Shown: positions 41,546-51,530, counted from the stretch's first letter. The stretch: DNA of 64,000 bases from Eubacteriaceae bacterium (GCA_910574915.1 CAJTCR010000024.1:1-64000); one strand, 5' to 3'. Made by a program: numbers and translations. The notes: generated by a model not told the origin, from the sequence alone.

Positions 41546-43201
41546 TTATTTTTCAAGCTCTGCGATCATATCCTCGATCGACGGAATCGCTTCCAGCTCA
41601 TCCATCATCCGGGTATAGCCTATCCGATCCAGTTCTTTTAAATAATCATCCCATGTATCGTCTACGTTCACCTGCCCTAATACAGCCTGTGTCCGGTAGC
41701 TTGCCACATACGCCTCCAGATCTCCGTTGATTTCCTGGGCGATCTGTTCATATTGCGTCTCATTTGCAAGATCCGCTTTATACGGCCTGTGCTGCCATTT
41801 CAGCCAGGTACCGTTATCGCCTTTTGACCAGTACTTTCCGCCTGCCTGAAACAGCTCTTCTTCACCGACCCATTTGGTCACTTCCTCTGTCTGTCCATAC
41901 TGGGAAAAGCTCCATGTCCCCTTATCGCCGGAATTGAGAACGTTGATCTTTACCGGCGTCTCGCCTTTTTCATCCCATTTCCAGTCGATATCTTTTTCGC
42001 CGAAAAACAGCTTTGCCGTGATTTCCTTATCGCCGGCGCCAAAGATCGTATAGTTAAAAAACTCCAGGATCTTTGCCAGCTTCTCATCATCTACATTGGC
42101 ATTGACATAAAATTTGCCGTAAGCCGGCGTCGGATGCACATACGCCTGCACTTCCCCGCCGTCAGGCCTGATGCCTGGCGTAGCCAGCAGCTTGGCATCT
42201 GGATCTCTGTCAAGAAGTACCAGCGGCGGCCGGTCGACTGCCCAACTGTTTAACGTGTTTGTAGTGCTGAGCCAGTAACCTGCGGCGCCTGTATTTACTT
42301 TGTCCCAGGCGATGGTTCTGTCGTTGCCGATGATCTCAGGATCAAGCAGGTTTTTTGCATACAGCTCCTGGAAGCCTTTTAAAAATTCTTTGTATTCATC
42401 CAATACGTAGTACTGTTCTGCTCTTCCGTTTCTCTCGTTAATATCTCTTGAAAATCCATAAGCGGAATAAAACTGTCCCAGTCCTCCAACGCCCCAGTCA
42501 GGCGCCGCTGCGCCAATGGTGTCTTTTTTTCCGTTCCCGTCAGGATCCTTGTTCACAAAAGCATCCATAATTTCGATAAACTTGCTTAATTCAATGCCGT
42601 CATCCGCCACGTACAGCCGGTCAGATACCTGCTCTACATTGACGCCCAGATCGATGCCCAGGTTTTCAATCCAGTCATACCGGTAAAAATCACCCGGAAG
42701 GTAATAATCTACAAACTGGAAGGTCAGCCCTGCAAGGCACGTAAATTCATCTTCATTGTCCGTGCTTGACACCATCTTGTAGATCAGCGGATTTTTTTCA
42801 TAATATTCCAAAATCTTCGGACAGTACTTTTCTACCATAGACTTTGGAATCGTACGAATCAGCTCCTGCTCCTGCATCCACTTTGGCGTCTTTGTCTCCG
42901 TCCACATACAGTCCGGCATCTCCCCGGAAGCAAGCAGAAGGTCGATCGTATCCGTAGTTTCTGCCTTCTCCACCGTAATATTCAGGTTCAGCGCGTCTTC
43001 GATCATCTTTTCCGCAAAAGATCCGTCTTCATAATCGGAAAAGCACCAAAGTCCTGTATACGTAATATCATACGTTTTATCAGGATCCGGCTCAGCGCTG
43101 CTGTCCGATGATCCCGCTTTGGAATTGCCGGAACAGCCAGCCAGCAAAATCGCCGTACTTAACGTAACCGACAGCACCCGTTTCATCATCTTTCTATTCA
43201 T
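41546..43201 (-). CDS. extracellular solute-binding lipoprotein (Lpl-type)
   Basis: A 551-residue ABC-transporter substrate-binding protein. The signal peptide and lipobox (LSTAILLAGC) end near residue 23. The long type I periplasmic-binding fold resembles LplA-like proteins of the LplABC group, which are larger (about 500-550) than MalE. GGAGGGTG precedes the ATG. It is the fourth gene of an operon with two permeases and a sialidase-like protein. The substrate is not readable; the sialidase neighbour suggests a glycan-derived sugar. Confidence 0.85.
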   Translation of the reverse strand: MNRKMMKRVLSVTLSTAILLAGCSGNSKAGSSDSSAEPDPDKTYDITYTGLWCFSDYEDGSFAEKMIEDALNLNITVEKAETTDTIDLLLASGEMPDCMWTETKTPKWMQEQELIRTIPKSMVEKYCPKILEYYEKNPLIYKMVSSTDNEDEFTCLAGLTFQFVDYYLPGDFYRYDWIENLGIDLGVNVEQVSDRLYVADDGIELSKFIEIMDAFVNKDPDGNGKKDTIGAAAPDWGVGGLGQFYSAYGFSRDINERNGRAEQYYVLDEYKEFLKGFQELYAKNLLDPEIIGNDRTIAWDKVNTGAAGYWLSTTNTLNSWAVDRPPLVLLDRDPDAKLLATPGIRPDGGEVQAYVHPTPAYGKFYVNANVDDEKLAKILEFFNYTIFGAGDKEITAKLFFGEKDIDWKWDEKGETPVKINVLNSGDKGTWSFSQYGQTEEVTKWVGEEELFQAGGKYWSKGDNGTWLKWQHRPYKADLANETQYEQIAQEINGDLEAYVASYRTQAVLGQVNVDDTWDDYLKELDRIGYTRMMDELEAIPSIEDMIAELEK

Positions 43202-43213
43202 ATTTCACCCTCC

Positions 43214-44338
43214 TTAACAGCTATACGTTTTTAAAAATTCCAGCTCCTCCCAGCCGATTTTTCGGATTCTTAGCCTTGCAAGGCAGCTCCCGTCTTCAGG
43301 CCCGCCTGCATTGTATGCCAAAAGCATCCCGTCTTCCAGAAAATATATCGCGCAATAGCAGTACCCGCGGTCTTCCTCTGCTTCAAATGCCACGCCTTCG
43401 GTAAACGTCTGCCCGTTGTCCCTGCTTACCGCAAGGACATACGGGGTGCGTCCGCCCGTAAATATTTCCGTCTTTTTCTCGCGTCCGTTGTACTCTGGAA
43501 TCGGATTCCATACTGCCCAGATCGCGCCTGTTTTATCCCGCTTCATGCTTAACGGGCTGTTTGGCGCGCTAAACCTGGACGGAGATACCGCGCTCCAGGT
43601 GTTTGCGTTATCGACCGAAAACATTTCATACTGTCTGCCTAAATCCGTCCTTGCATACCCCCATACAATTCCCTTTTCCAGCTCCAGCACCCCTGGCTCC
43701 TGAAGCCCTGACATACAGTTTTTACTATAAGGCATACAGCATTTTCCGTCTGCCGCCTGCCAGGTGGCGCCGTCATCATCCGAGTAAAAAAACACGACTT
43801 CTGAATGGCTGTCAAAAAACCGTCCGTTTTCCGCCGCTTCTTGCTGCCCTGTGCGGTGCGTTGCAGCCGGAATCAGTATCCTGCCGCTTGCAAGGCGAAT
43901 CACTCTGTCGTTATTGACTACATAAAATCCTTCCTGCGGCGTACACAGCACTCTGTCTGACCATGTTTTCCCGCCGTCCCCTGACCGCCTTACATACATC
44001 TGTATCATCGTGTACGTATGGCGCACCAGATAAAACAGCCCGATATCTCCGTTTTGCATCTCAAGCAGGGAAAGCGACATAATGTTTTGCGCCTTTTCTC
44101 CTTCACAGCTAAAGAGCATCCGCTCATCGGCAAAGCTCCTTCCGCCGTCTTTTGACGTCACGGCATAAATATCGGCGGACACCCAGTCGTCACATGCTTC
44201 CCCTTTAAACCGGCTGTATACAAAAAGGATCGAACCGTCTTTTCTGCCAAGGAATGCCCCTTCGCTGTTGCGTGGATTTTTATTTTCCTTTGACGGAGCA
44301 AACTCCGCCACAACTGTTCCCAGACCTTTGTATTCCAT
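43214..44338 (-). CDS. sialidase-like (BNR/Asp-box) protein
   Basis: A 374-residue six-bladed beta-propeller with at least five Asp-box-like repeats: SKDGGRSF, SGDGGKTW, SDDDGATW, SVDNANTW and SRDNGQTF. FLGRKDGSILFVYSRF near the start and a GRILIPAATHR stretch fit exo-sialidase-like families. It has no signal peptide, so it should act in the cytoplasm on an imported oligosaccharide. The arginine triad of GH33 is not confirmed from the sequence, so the activity may be a different glycosidase of the same fold. It lies between the permease and solute-binding genes. Confidence 0.7.
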   Translation of the reverse strand: MEYKGLGTVVAEFAPSKENKNPRNSEGAFLGRKDGSILFVYSRFKGEACDDWVSADIYAVTSKDGGRSFADERMLFSCEGEKAQNIMSLSLLEMQNGDIGLFYLVRHTYTMIQMYVRRSGDGGKTWSDRVLCTPQEGFYVVNNDRVIRLASGRILIPAATHRTGQQEAAENGRFFDSHSEVVFFYSDDDGATWQAADGKCCMPYSKNCMSGLQEPGVLELEKGIVWGYARTDLGRQYEMFSVDNANTWSAVSPSRFSAPNSPLSMKRDKTGAIWAVWNPIPEYNGREKKTEIFTGGRTPYVLAVSRDNGQTFTEGVAFEAEEDRGYCYCAIYFLEDGMLLAYNAGGPEDGSCLARLRIRKIGWEELEFLKTYSC

Positions 44339-44368
44339 CTTTTCACCGTTCCTCTTCTATTTACAAAC

Positions 44369-45286
44369 TTAGCCTTTGACCGCGCCTACCATAATTCCTT
44401 TTACAAAATACTTCTGTAAAAACGGGTAAATTACTACGATCGGCAGCACTACCAGTATCGTTGTAGCCGCTTTGATCGTATCTGGATTCGTATCTACCAG
44501 GGAACCGATCGCTTCCGGCCCTGACGCCGTCGTCGTAGCCGCCGTCAGGCTGTCGAGCATTCTGCGCAGCAAATACTGCAAGGTTATCAGGTTTGAGCTT
44601 CTGCGGCAGTATACCATATTGTCAAACCATGAATTCCACTGTCCTACCATCTGCCATAGCGAAACGGTCGCAATGACCGGCTTGGACAGCGGCATAATAA
44701 TGGAGGCAAAAATCCTTACCTGGGAGGCTCCGTCGATCGACGCCGCCTCTTCCATGCCTTTGTCAATCGAGAAGAAATAGTTGCGGATAATAATCGTATT
44801 GTAAATGGAAAATCCTGTAGGCAGTACATAGACGAGGAAATTGTTTAATAACCCCAGCCGTTTCATATTCAAATACATCGGAATCATACCAGCCGAGAAA
44901 AACATCGGGATCAAAAGCACCGCGGTAATAAACCTTCGAAACGGCATCTCTGTTCTGGTCAGGGAATATGCCGCCATACAGCACACAATAATATGTATCG
45001 CAGTACCGATCACCGTCCTTAACACGGACACAACAAACGCCGTAATAATCTCGTTGTCCTGAAAGACGTACTTATATGCGTCCAGCGTCCATACTTTTGG
45101 AAACAGGTTAATATGCATATAGGAAATATCCTGCGCCCTGGAAAACGACCGGACAACCACATCCCAAAAAGGCAGCAGTATCGTAATGCAGAATACGACC
45201 ATAAACACGGTATTGCAAATATCAAAGATCCGGCTTCCTACAGACTGCTTCATCTTTATTTTTTTTGCTTCTTGTTCGCGCGCCAT
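44369..45286 (-). CDS. carbohydrate ABC transporter permease (LplC-like)
   Basis: A 305-residue inner-membrane permease with six hydrophobic segments and the EAA loop EEAASIDGASQVRIFASIIMPLSKP (EAA---G motif) near residue 185-210. AAAGGAG precedes the ATG at 45,286. It pairs with the permease gene upstream and the Lpl-type binding protein. No ATPase gene is present, so a shared MsmX-type ATPase encoded elsewhere is likely. Confidence 0.9.
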   Translation of the reverse strand: MAREQEAKKIKMKQSVGSRIFDICNTVFMVVFCITILLPFWDVVVRSFSRAQDISYMHINLFPKVWTLDAYKYVFQDNEIITAFVVSVLRTVIGTAIHIIVCCMAAYSLTRTEMPFRRFITAVLLIPMFFSAGMIPMYLNMKRLGLLNNFLVYVLPTGFSIYNTIIIRNYFFSIDKGMEEAASIDGASQVRIFASIIMPLSKPVIATVSLWQMVGQWNSWFDNMVYCRRSSNLITLQYLLRRMLDSLTAATTTASGPEAIGSLVDTNPDTIKAATTILVVLPIVVIYPFLQKYFVKGIMVGAVKG

Positions 45287-45309
45287 AAATTTCTCTCCTT
45301 TCCCCGTCA

Positions 45310-46248
45310 TTAAATAATCTTATATTCTGGATTCGCCTTTCTTGCAAACCAGTTCGCAATCAAAACGAGTACAAGGCTGACTACATTCTGAAACAGGCCG
45401 ATCGCCGTTGAAAAATCGTACCGGCTCTCAATCATACCCTTTCTGTACACATACGTAGAAATAACGTCTGCCGTCTGATACGTCGCATCGTTGTACAAGT
45501 TAAAGATCGGGTCAAATCCTACACTGACCAGGCTCCCGATATTTAAAATCAGCATCGTACACATTGTTGGAAACATCGCTGGCAGGGTAATATGCAAAAT
45601 CCTGCGGAAACGGTTGGCGCCGTCGATCGAAGCCGCATCATACAACGCGGTATCAATGCCTGCAATCGTCGCCAGATAAATTACAATACTGTACCCTGTC
45701 GATTTCCACAGGTTCGCAATCAGGTAAATCGGCACAAACATATCTTTCTGCGCCATAAAATATAACGGTTTATCCAAAATCCCCAGTTGGATCAAAATAG
45801 CATTGATGACACCGCCTGTCGGAGACAAGATCTGATATACAAACGTACCTACCACTACCCAGGAAAGGAAATGCGGCATATAAGTAATTGTCTGTACAAC
45901 ACTTTTGAACTTGGTATTTAAGATCTCATTTACCAGAATCGTAAAAATAATCGTGATCGGAAATGTAGTCAGAAGTGTAAAAATACTGATCTTTAACGTA
46001 TTCCCCAATACTCTGTAAAAATTCGGATCTGAAAACAGTGCCTGAAAATGTTTCAACCCTACCCATTCGCTTCCTTCGATGCCTCTTGCCATCTTATAAT
46101 CTTTAAATGCGATCATAAGGCCTTCCATCGGCATATAGCAAAATAAAATAACCAGAATAATTGCCGGAAGCAGAAACATATAAAATGGGAAATATTTTTT
46201 CAGCTCCTTTTTCATACTGCCAGTTCTTAATGATTTTGTGTGTTCCAT
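45310..46248 (-). CDS. sugar ABC transporter permease (LplB-like)
   Basis: A 312-residue permease. The N-terminal LKKYFPFYMFLLPAIILVILF and MEGLMIAFKDYK are typical of LplB. Six membrane segments and the EAA-type loop DAASIDGANRFRRILHITLP lie at about residues 200-220. AAAGGAGG is five bases before the ATG at 46,248. First gene of the operon with the LplC-like permease, sialidase-like protein and binding lipoprotein. The gene is divergent from the AraC regulator. Confidence 0.9.
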   Translation of the reverse strand: MEHTKSLRTGSMKKELKKYFPFYMFLLPAIILVILFCYMPMEGLMIAFKDYKMARGIEGSEWVGLKHFQALFSDPNFYRVLGNTLKISIFTLLTTFPITIIFTILVNEILNTKFKSVVQTITYMPHFLSWVVVGTFVYQILSPTGGVINAILIQLGILDKPLYFMAQKDMFVPIYLIANLWKSTGYSIVIYLATIAGIDTALYDAASIDGANRFRRILHITLPAMFPTMCTMLILNIGSLVSVGFDPIFNLYNDATYQTADVISTYVYRKGMIESRYDFSTAIGLFQNVVSLVLVLIANWFARKANPEYKII

Positions 46249-46305
46249 CGTATCCTCCTTTCTTTTTCGATACCCCACTTGTTGTCTGACATCACGTTTA
46301 TTCCA

Positions 46306-46321
46306 ATGCGCCCGGGCGCAT
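46306..46321. repeat. 16-base perfect palindrome in the divergent promoter region
   Basis: ATGCGCCCGGGCGCAT is exactly self-complementary, 58 bases upstream of the permease start. It lies in the 319-base gap between the operon and the AraC gene. It might be an operator or a hairpin in the leader of the leftward transcript. Confidence 0.45.
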
Positions 46322-46496
46322 CTTACGTTTATGATCTACAGGCGTCCTGCCAGATGCCTGCAAACCTTTTTATATTCAGTTCTGGGCGCGAACGCTGCGT
46401 ATCCGGAGTCTGCGCTTGCAGCGTCCCGTTCCCGAAAGATCATCCTTTTTCTGAGATGATTATAGTGAATTCCAGGCAATCCGTCCATGAACTGTA

Positions 46497-46526
46497 TTGG
46501 ACAAACCATGCACAAAATGATACAAT
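46497..46526 (+). promoter_or_regulatory. promoter of the AraC-family gene
   Basis: TTGGAC (46,497-46,502) and TACAAT (46,521-46,526) are spaced by 18 bases, with the AGGAGGA ribosome site and ATG at 46,568 downstream. The rest of the gap holds no gene. Confidence 0.55.
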
Positions 46527-46567
46527 CATTTCATATCAGACTTTAAAAAGCACAGGAGGAACTGCCC

Positions 46568-47413
46568 ATGTATATGAACGCCGGATACCTGCACAATTCC
46601 CTGATCGATTTTAAAGACAAGACAAGGCCCCTTGTAGTCGGAAGCTGCGGAACGTACCGTCTGTACAACAGGCCAAAGCTCCCCACTTACCGTCCAAGAG
46701 GCAGGCTGGACTTCCAGATTTTATATGTGACCGCCGGAAAAGCCCATTTTTTCCTGGATGAGGAATATGTGGAGGTCACCGCTGGACATATGGTGCTGTA
46801 CCAGCCAAAGGAATTACAGCGTTACGTATATTATGGAACGGATCAGACCGAAGTGTTCTGGGTACATTTCACCGGAAGCAATGTAAAAAATATTTTAAGA
46901 GGATACGGCATCCCTCTGACCGGACATGTCTTTTACACCGGGCAGTTTCCAGAATACCAGAATCTGTTTCTGAAAATGATCCAAGAGCTTCAAACATGCA
47001 GCCTGCATTATGAAGAGCTGCTCGCCCTGCATCTTCGGCATCTTCTGATCCTGATCAGCCGGCATTTAAGCAGCGGGCACAAGCTCGCAGACTATGTGCA
47101 GAGCGAAATAGAAGCCGCGATCCGCTATTTCAGCGAACACTACAACACCGACATCGTGATCGATGCTTATGCGGCAAGCATTCACAGAAGCACGGCATGG
47201 TTTATCCGCGGCTTTAAAAAATATACCGGCATGACGCCCATGCAGTATATTATCTCTGTACGCATTGAAAACGCGCAGCGCCTGCTCTGTACCCAGGATT
47301 ACAATGTGACGGAAGTCGCTGCCATTGTAGGATATGACAATCCCTTGTATTTCAGCAGGCTCTTTAAAAAACAGACTGGGATCTCACCTACTGATTACCG
47401 CAAGAATCTGTAA
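46568..47413 (+). CDS. AraC-family transcriptional regulator
   Basis: A 281-residue regulator. The N-terminal cupin-like sugar-binding domain (FQILYVTAGKAHFFLDEEYVEVTAGHMVLYQP in pieces: LYVTAGKAHFFL, AGHMVLYQP) is at about 45-80. The C-terminal AraC DNA-binding domain has both helix-turn-helices: IVIDAYAASIHRSTAWFIRGF and VTEVAAIVGYDNPLYFSRLFKK, ending PTDYRKNL. AGGAGGA precedes the ATG. It is divergent from the Lpl-type ABC operon and is its likely activator. Length is typical. Confidence 0.9.
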   Translation: MYMNAGYLHNSLIDFKDKTRPLVVGSCGTYRLYNRPKLPTYRPRGRLDFQILYVTAGKAHFFLDEEYVEVTAGHMVLYQPKELQRYVYYGTDQTEVFWVHFTGSNVKNILRGYGIPLTGHVFYTGQFPEYQNLFLKMIQELQTCSLHYEELLALHLRHLLILISRHLSSGHKLADYVQSEIEAAIRYFSEHYNTDIVIDAYAASIHRSTAWFIRGFKKYTGMTPMQYIISVRIENAQRLLCTQDYNVTEVAAIVGYDNPLYFSRLFKKQTGISPTDYRKNL

Positions 47414-47566
47414 CAGGTTATCTCTGTTGAAAACACGACATACTGCTGGCATGTTTTATGTGGTATCCTTATTATTACAGTGAACAAATTTGGATCGCTT
47501 TGGTAACTTTTTACAGGAAGGGACGCCGGGAAAGAGGATGTTTTTCGTAAATGATACTAAACAAAT

Positions 47567-47595
47567 TTGATATAGTTTGTTTGCTGTAGTACTAT
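47567..47595 (+). promoter_or_regulatory. promoter of the GyrI-like gene
   Basis: TTGATA (47,567-47,572) and TACTAT (47,590-47,595) are separated by 17 bases, and AAGGAGG with the ATG at 47,623 follows. The gap 47,414-47,566 otherwise shows no gene. Confidence 0.6.
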
Positions 47596-47622
47596 ATGCA
47601 CATAATAAAAAGGAGGCAAAAA

Positions 47623-48663
47623 ATGAAATACGCATGGATCGATAAATATTTGTTGGATAAGACAGGCGTCACAAAAGACCTGCAAGCAGACTGGAACTGG
47701 ATTCGCTACCAGATCGGCGGCAAGATGTTTGCCGCCGTCTGTTTAGACGATGCGAATAAGCCTTATTATATTACTTTAAAGCTGGAACCATCCGAAGGTG
47801 ATTTTTTAAGAACACAGTATCCCGATATCGTACCTGGTTACTACATGAACAAAATGCACTGGAACTCTGTCAAGCCGGACGGCAATGTGCCGGACGACTT
47901 GCTCAAAGACCTGTTGGACAAATCCTATGAACTCGTGCTGCATACGTTCAGTAAGAAAAAGCAGCAGGAGCTTTTGTCTGATAAAGGCTCCGCAGCGGCA
48001 GCAGACACCCCAGCAGAACATCCGAAAAAGAAAGCTTTTGATTTTAAAAAAGAATACAAAGAATTTTACCTGCCCAAAAACACGCCAGGTATCATCGAAG
48101 TACCGCCAATGAACTACCTCGCTGTCCGCGGCAAGGGCGACCCGAACCTGAAAGACGGCGAATACAAACAGTCTATTGAAATGCTTTACGCCGTCGCTTA
48201 CACGATTAAAATGAGCAAAAAAGGAAACCGCCAGATCGAAGGCTATTTTGATTATGTCGTTCCGCCGCTCGAAGGCTTCTGGTGGCAGGAGGGCAGAAAA
48301 GGCATTGATTATGCCCACAAAGAAGATTTTGTATTTATCTCGCTGATCCGCCTGCCGGATTTTGTGACCAAAGATGACTTTGCCTGGGCTGTAGCAGAAG
48401 CTGCGGCAAAAAAGAAAATCGATGTATCCAAAGTAGAATATCTGTCTTACAATGAGGGCGTGTGCGTACAGTGTATGCATATCGGGCATTACGATGAAGA
48501 ACCGCAGACAGTCGCTAAGATGCACGCATGGATGCACGAACAGGGATACGGGCTTGACCTTTCAAGCGAGCGGTTCCATCATGAGATTTATTTAAGCGAC
48601 GCAAGAAAAACAAGCCCTGAAAAGATGAAAACGGTCATACGGCATCCGGTTAAAAAGCTGTAA
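47623..48663 (+). CDS. MmcQ/YjbR-like plus GyrI-like domain protein
   Basis: A 346-residue two-domain protein. The N-terminal 110 residues resemble MmcQ/YjbR proteins (AAVCLDDANKPYYITLKLEP, MNKMHWNSVKPDG, LLDKSYELVLHTFSKK). The C-terminal part (about 140-346) is a GyrI-like/SOUL-related domain (VPPMNYLAVRGKGDPN, then PLEGFWWQEG, YNEGVCVQCMHIGHYDEEP, YLSDARKTSPEKMKTVIRHPV). GyrI-like domains bind small hydrophobic ligands or toxins; some are hydrolases. The ATG at 47,623 has AAGGAGG. Monocistronic. Confidence 0.8.
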   Translation: MKYAWIDKYLLDKTGVTKDLQADWNWIRYQIGGKMFAAVCLDDANKPYYITLKLEPSEGDFLRTQYPDIVPGYYMNKMHWNSVKPDGNVPDDLLKDLLDKSYELVLHTFSKKKQQELLSDKGSAAAADTPAEHPKKKAFDFKKEYKEFYLPKNTPGIIEVPPMNYLAVRGKGDPNLKDGEYKQSIEMLYAVAYTIKMSKKGNRQIEGYFDYVVPPLEGFWWQEGRKGIDYAHKEDFVFISLIRLPDFVTKDDFAWAVAEAAAKKKIDVSKVEYLSYNEGVCVQCMHIGHYDEEPQTVAKMHAWMHEQGYGLDLSSERFHHEIYLSDARKTSPEKMKTVIRHPVKKL

Positions 48664-48665
48664 TG

Positions 48666-50128
48666 CTACATTGTTACAATTTCACAGGTGTGTTCCTTCC
48701 TGCCGGGATCATAACAAATCCCAACACCCAGAATCGAAGTGATATTTTCCTTTTTTAATTTTTCACAATACTCCTTCTTTCGGATCTGGGAAATTGCTTC
48801 CTGCGGCGTACTGCCCGCTTTCAGCTCAAGAATAATTCCCGGCAGGTTGTTCCGCTTTGACAAGACAGACTGTTTTCATCATTGTATTTCAGCACAGGCA
48901 GTTCGCTGTTATGAATATTGTGAAGGTACGACGCCACAACATCCCCTCTTTTATCTAACGTAGCATTCAGTACTTCATGAGAATTTCGGACGAGTTCTGC
49001 CACACAGCCAAACTCATCGTCCCGCAATGCTTTTTGAAACTCCAGCATCAGTTCTTTATTGGGTATGCGTAAGCAGCCGTCATGATACGACAGCAGTCCG
49101 TATACAATCATTGCTGCATAGATTTCCTCGCGGTTTTCCGGGCTTTTCTGTCCGGCGCAGTATTCTTCTTCAATCTCCATCCTGACAGGTATTTCATTTA
49201 CCATCTTTACGACATCGTCCCGCACTTCTGCGATATTATATTTCAGGAAAAATAATACCTCGTCCATCTTCCCTGTTCTCGTCCAATAGCTCTGGCAGAC
49301 GCCGTCTTCGAACGCGCACACGACAGATCTTGGATTGTACAGGCGTGCTCCGGTTTTCGTCTGATAGCCGTTATACCAATCACGGATGTCCTCCATTGTC
49401 AAAGCCGACTGCTTGCTGCACAGCATTTGCACCTCATGATCTGTAAATCCAAAATATGGTTCAAAAAACGGGTCTTTTAACATTGTATATTCTTTAAACA
49501 TATTAAGCGCAGAACCTGTGCTGTACCTTTTTACCGGAAGCACGCCTGTCATATAGGCAAGCGCTACATAGGGCTGGTCTTTTAACAAATTTCGCAAAAA
49601 TTCCAGAAAATCGCGTTGATGTTCCTCATACAGACCATGACTGAATATATAATCCCACTCATCAATCATAAAAATATACTGGTCTCCCGTTGCAGCCAGC
49701 AGCTCCGTGATACTGCGGTATTTTTTGTTTTGCAGCTTCGGATAAGCTTCTTTTATATCGCCTGCAATTGATTCTATGATAAAGCTGATATAATCCTCGT
49801 ATGCACTGCTGCTGTCAGGCAGATGATTCAGGCTTAAGCTGATGACGTGATATTGATTTAAGTGAATGCGGTAAGATGCACTGCTGCTGATCTTTAACCG
49901 GCAAAACAGCTCACCTGCATTGTATGCCCGCCCGTAGTATGCTCCCAGCATATTCAGCACAGAAGTTTTTCCAAAACGGCGCGGCTTTGTAATACAAATA
50001 TAACGGTTCATCGCATTAATTCTTGTATTTATCATTTCAATCATGCCCGTTTTGTCTACAAAAAATTTATCATGTACCAGTATATCAAAAAATCGATATG
50101 CAGATACTGTATTCAGGCATACAGCCAT
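48666..50128 (-). pseudogene. AAA-ATPase/PD-(D/E)XK protein gene, broken near the end
   Basis: The N-terminal 430 residues match the AAA-ATPase-like/DUF1703 family: HDKFFVDKTGMIEMIN, then YICITKPRRFGKTSVLNML (P-loop variant RRFGKT), EWDYIF and the ANAE-type helical middle. The frame leaves the family at NDENSLSC. Another frame resumes at about 48,863 with SKRNNLPGIILELKAGSTPQEAISQI (ExK of the nuclease fold). The stretch that should hold the PD acid is missing, so about 45-70 residues were deleted and the frame shifted. The nuclease is inactive. ATG 50,128 has GGAGGG. Such genes are often multicopy and their function is unknown. Confidence 0.7.
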
Positions 50129-50149
50129 AACCACCCTCCTTTTCCGCCT

Positions 50150-51175
50150 TTATCCCCTGCCCGCCCGCAGCCGCACATAATGCACCACGCACACCGCGAT
50201 ACTGAAAAACAGCAGAAAATAAAAGCTGATTCCCCTGGTTACACACATGGACGGCACCACATATTCCAGTGTAAAAATATCCCGAAACGCCCGCTTGTAC
50301 ATCAGCTCCGTAATCCCCTGCGCACCTGGCAGCGGGAGCATATCAACGGCAAGGTAAATCGACATCTGTATCATTAATACCGTCAGCGCGTCCGCCCCTT
50401 TAAGCCCAAAGCCGTGGTATACGATATAAGGCAGGATAAACACCAGGCAGCGCTGCCCGAACGTGGCAAGTATCACGACTGCCACCTGCTTTTTATTTTT
50501 CAGCAAAAACTGCACTGCATTTTGATAGCTTTGAATAAACCGATGGATATGGTCTGTGCGGTACGCGGATTTTTTCAGCAGCTTCCCCCTGACCAGCAGC
50601 TTTTCCACACCAAGAATCATCCCTTGCGCAAATGCAGGAAAGAGCATTACAATAAGCAGCACCACGACCAACGCCGTATTTAAAAACATGCCCAGGTAAA
50701 ACAGTTGCAGATAGTTCCCCAGGTTTTCCTTTAACACTGAAAAGCCAAACAGCACCATCGCAATCCCCATCAGCACAAGCACCAGCTTATACACAAGCGC
50801 TATAGTCATCAGCACTACCGTACTGGCAGACAGGTCGTTGCCGTCACGCTTCATATGATAAAGCTGCATCGGCTGTCCGCCGGTAGCAGAAGGCGTAATG
50901 CCGGAATACAAAAAACCGACAAAGGAATAGCGGATACATCCTGCAAAATTCGCTTTCCCTTGGAGCGCCCGCAGCAAATACCAGATCATAACACCTTCCA
51001 TCATCGTAAAGACAAGCGCTACCGCGGCACAGGCAAGCAGATATGGCAGCTTTATTTTTTTCAAAGACGCGGCAACCATCGCCATATCGTTATCCTGAAA
51101 GACTGTATAAAAAGCAAGTACCGCAAGCAGTATAAAAAAGAAATAACTGAGCTGGTTTTTCAAACGTGCGCTCAT
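50150..51175 (-). CDS. flippase-like integral membrane protein (UPF0104/YbhN family)
   Basis: A 341-residue membrane protein with about eight hydrophobic segments. The signature GFLYSGITPSATGGQPMQLYHMK (in pieces GITPSATGGQP and QLYHMKRDG) at about 90-112 and LPLPGAQGITELMYKRAF near the end match the lysylphosphatidylglycerol synthase transmembrane/flippase-like domain without the synthetase half. It may move a lipid-linked molecule across the membrane. AGGAGG is about 11 bases before the ATG. No partner gene is adjacent. Confidence 0.85.
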   Translation of the reverse strand: MSARLKNQLSYFFFILLAVLAFYTVFQDNDMAMVAASLKKIKLPYLLACAAVALVFTMMEGVMIWYLLRALQGKANFAGCIRYSFVGFLYSGITPSATGGQPMQLYHMKRDGNDLSASTVVLMTIALVYKLVLVLMGIAMVLFGFSVLKENLGNYLQLFYLGMFLNTALVVVLLIVMLFPAFAQGMILGVEKLLVRGKLLKKSAYRTDHIHRFIQSYQNAVQFLLKNKKQVAVVILATFGQRCLVFILPYIVYHGFGLKGADALTVLMIQMSIYLAVDMLPLPGAQGITELMYKRAFRDIFTLEYVVPSMCVTRGISFYFLLFFSIAVCVVHYVRLRAGRG

Positions 51176-51530
51176 ACCGGCAAAACCTCCTAATGATATG
51201 CTCCAATAAATAACCTTATCTCGATTTTACTCTGTTTTGGGAAAAATTCAACCTTTTCATATAAATTTAATATGTGGAGAACGCTCTTAAAGACCTTGCT
51301 TTTTAAACATTTCAGAGATTTCCTCCGCCGATTGCGCCTTACAATTATCCCCGTCAATATGGTATTCAGTAAATTCATCACAGAAAAACAGCCAATAAAT
51401 ACGATTGCCGCCATAAGAGAAAGCCAGCCGGGAGAGGAGCTTGGCGCAGACGCCGCCAGAGCGTGTCAAGCCCCTCTCCCAGCGTCCCACCTCCAAAAAA
51501 CATCCACTCAATCAACTTCTACAACAACTT
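51176..51530. other. 355-base gap with a long inverted repeat, possible gene fragment
   Basis: GGGAGAGGAGCTTG (51,430-51,443) pairs with CAAGCCCCTCTCCC (51,467-51,480) with one mismatch. On the minus strand it follows the GH31 stop but lacks a T-run. A minus-strand frame at 51,287-51,511 contains GNRIYWLFFCDEFTEYHID, which looks more protein-like than a shadow frame. It may be the tail of a decayed gene. I see no complete gene in the gap. Confidence 0.35.
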
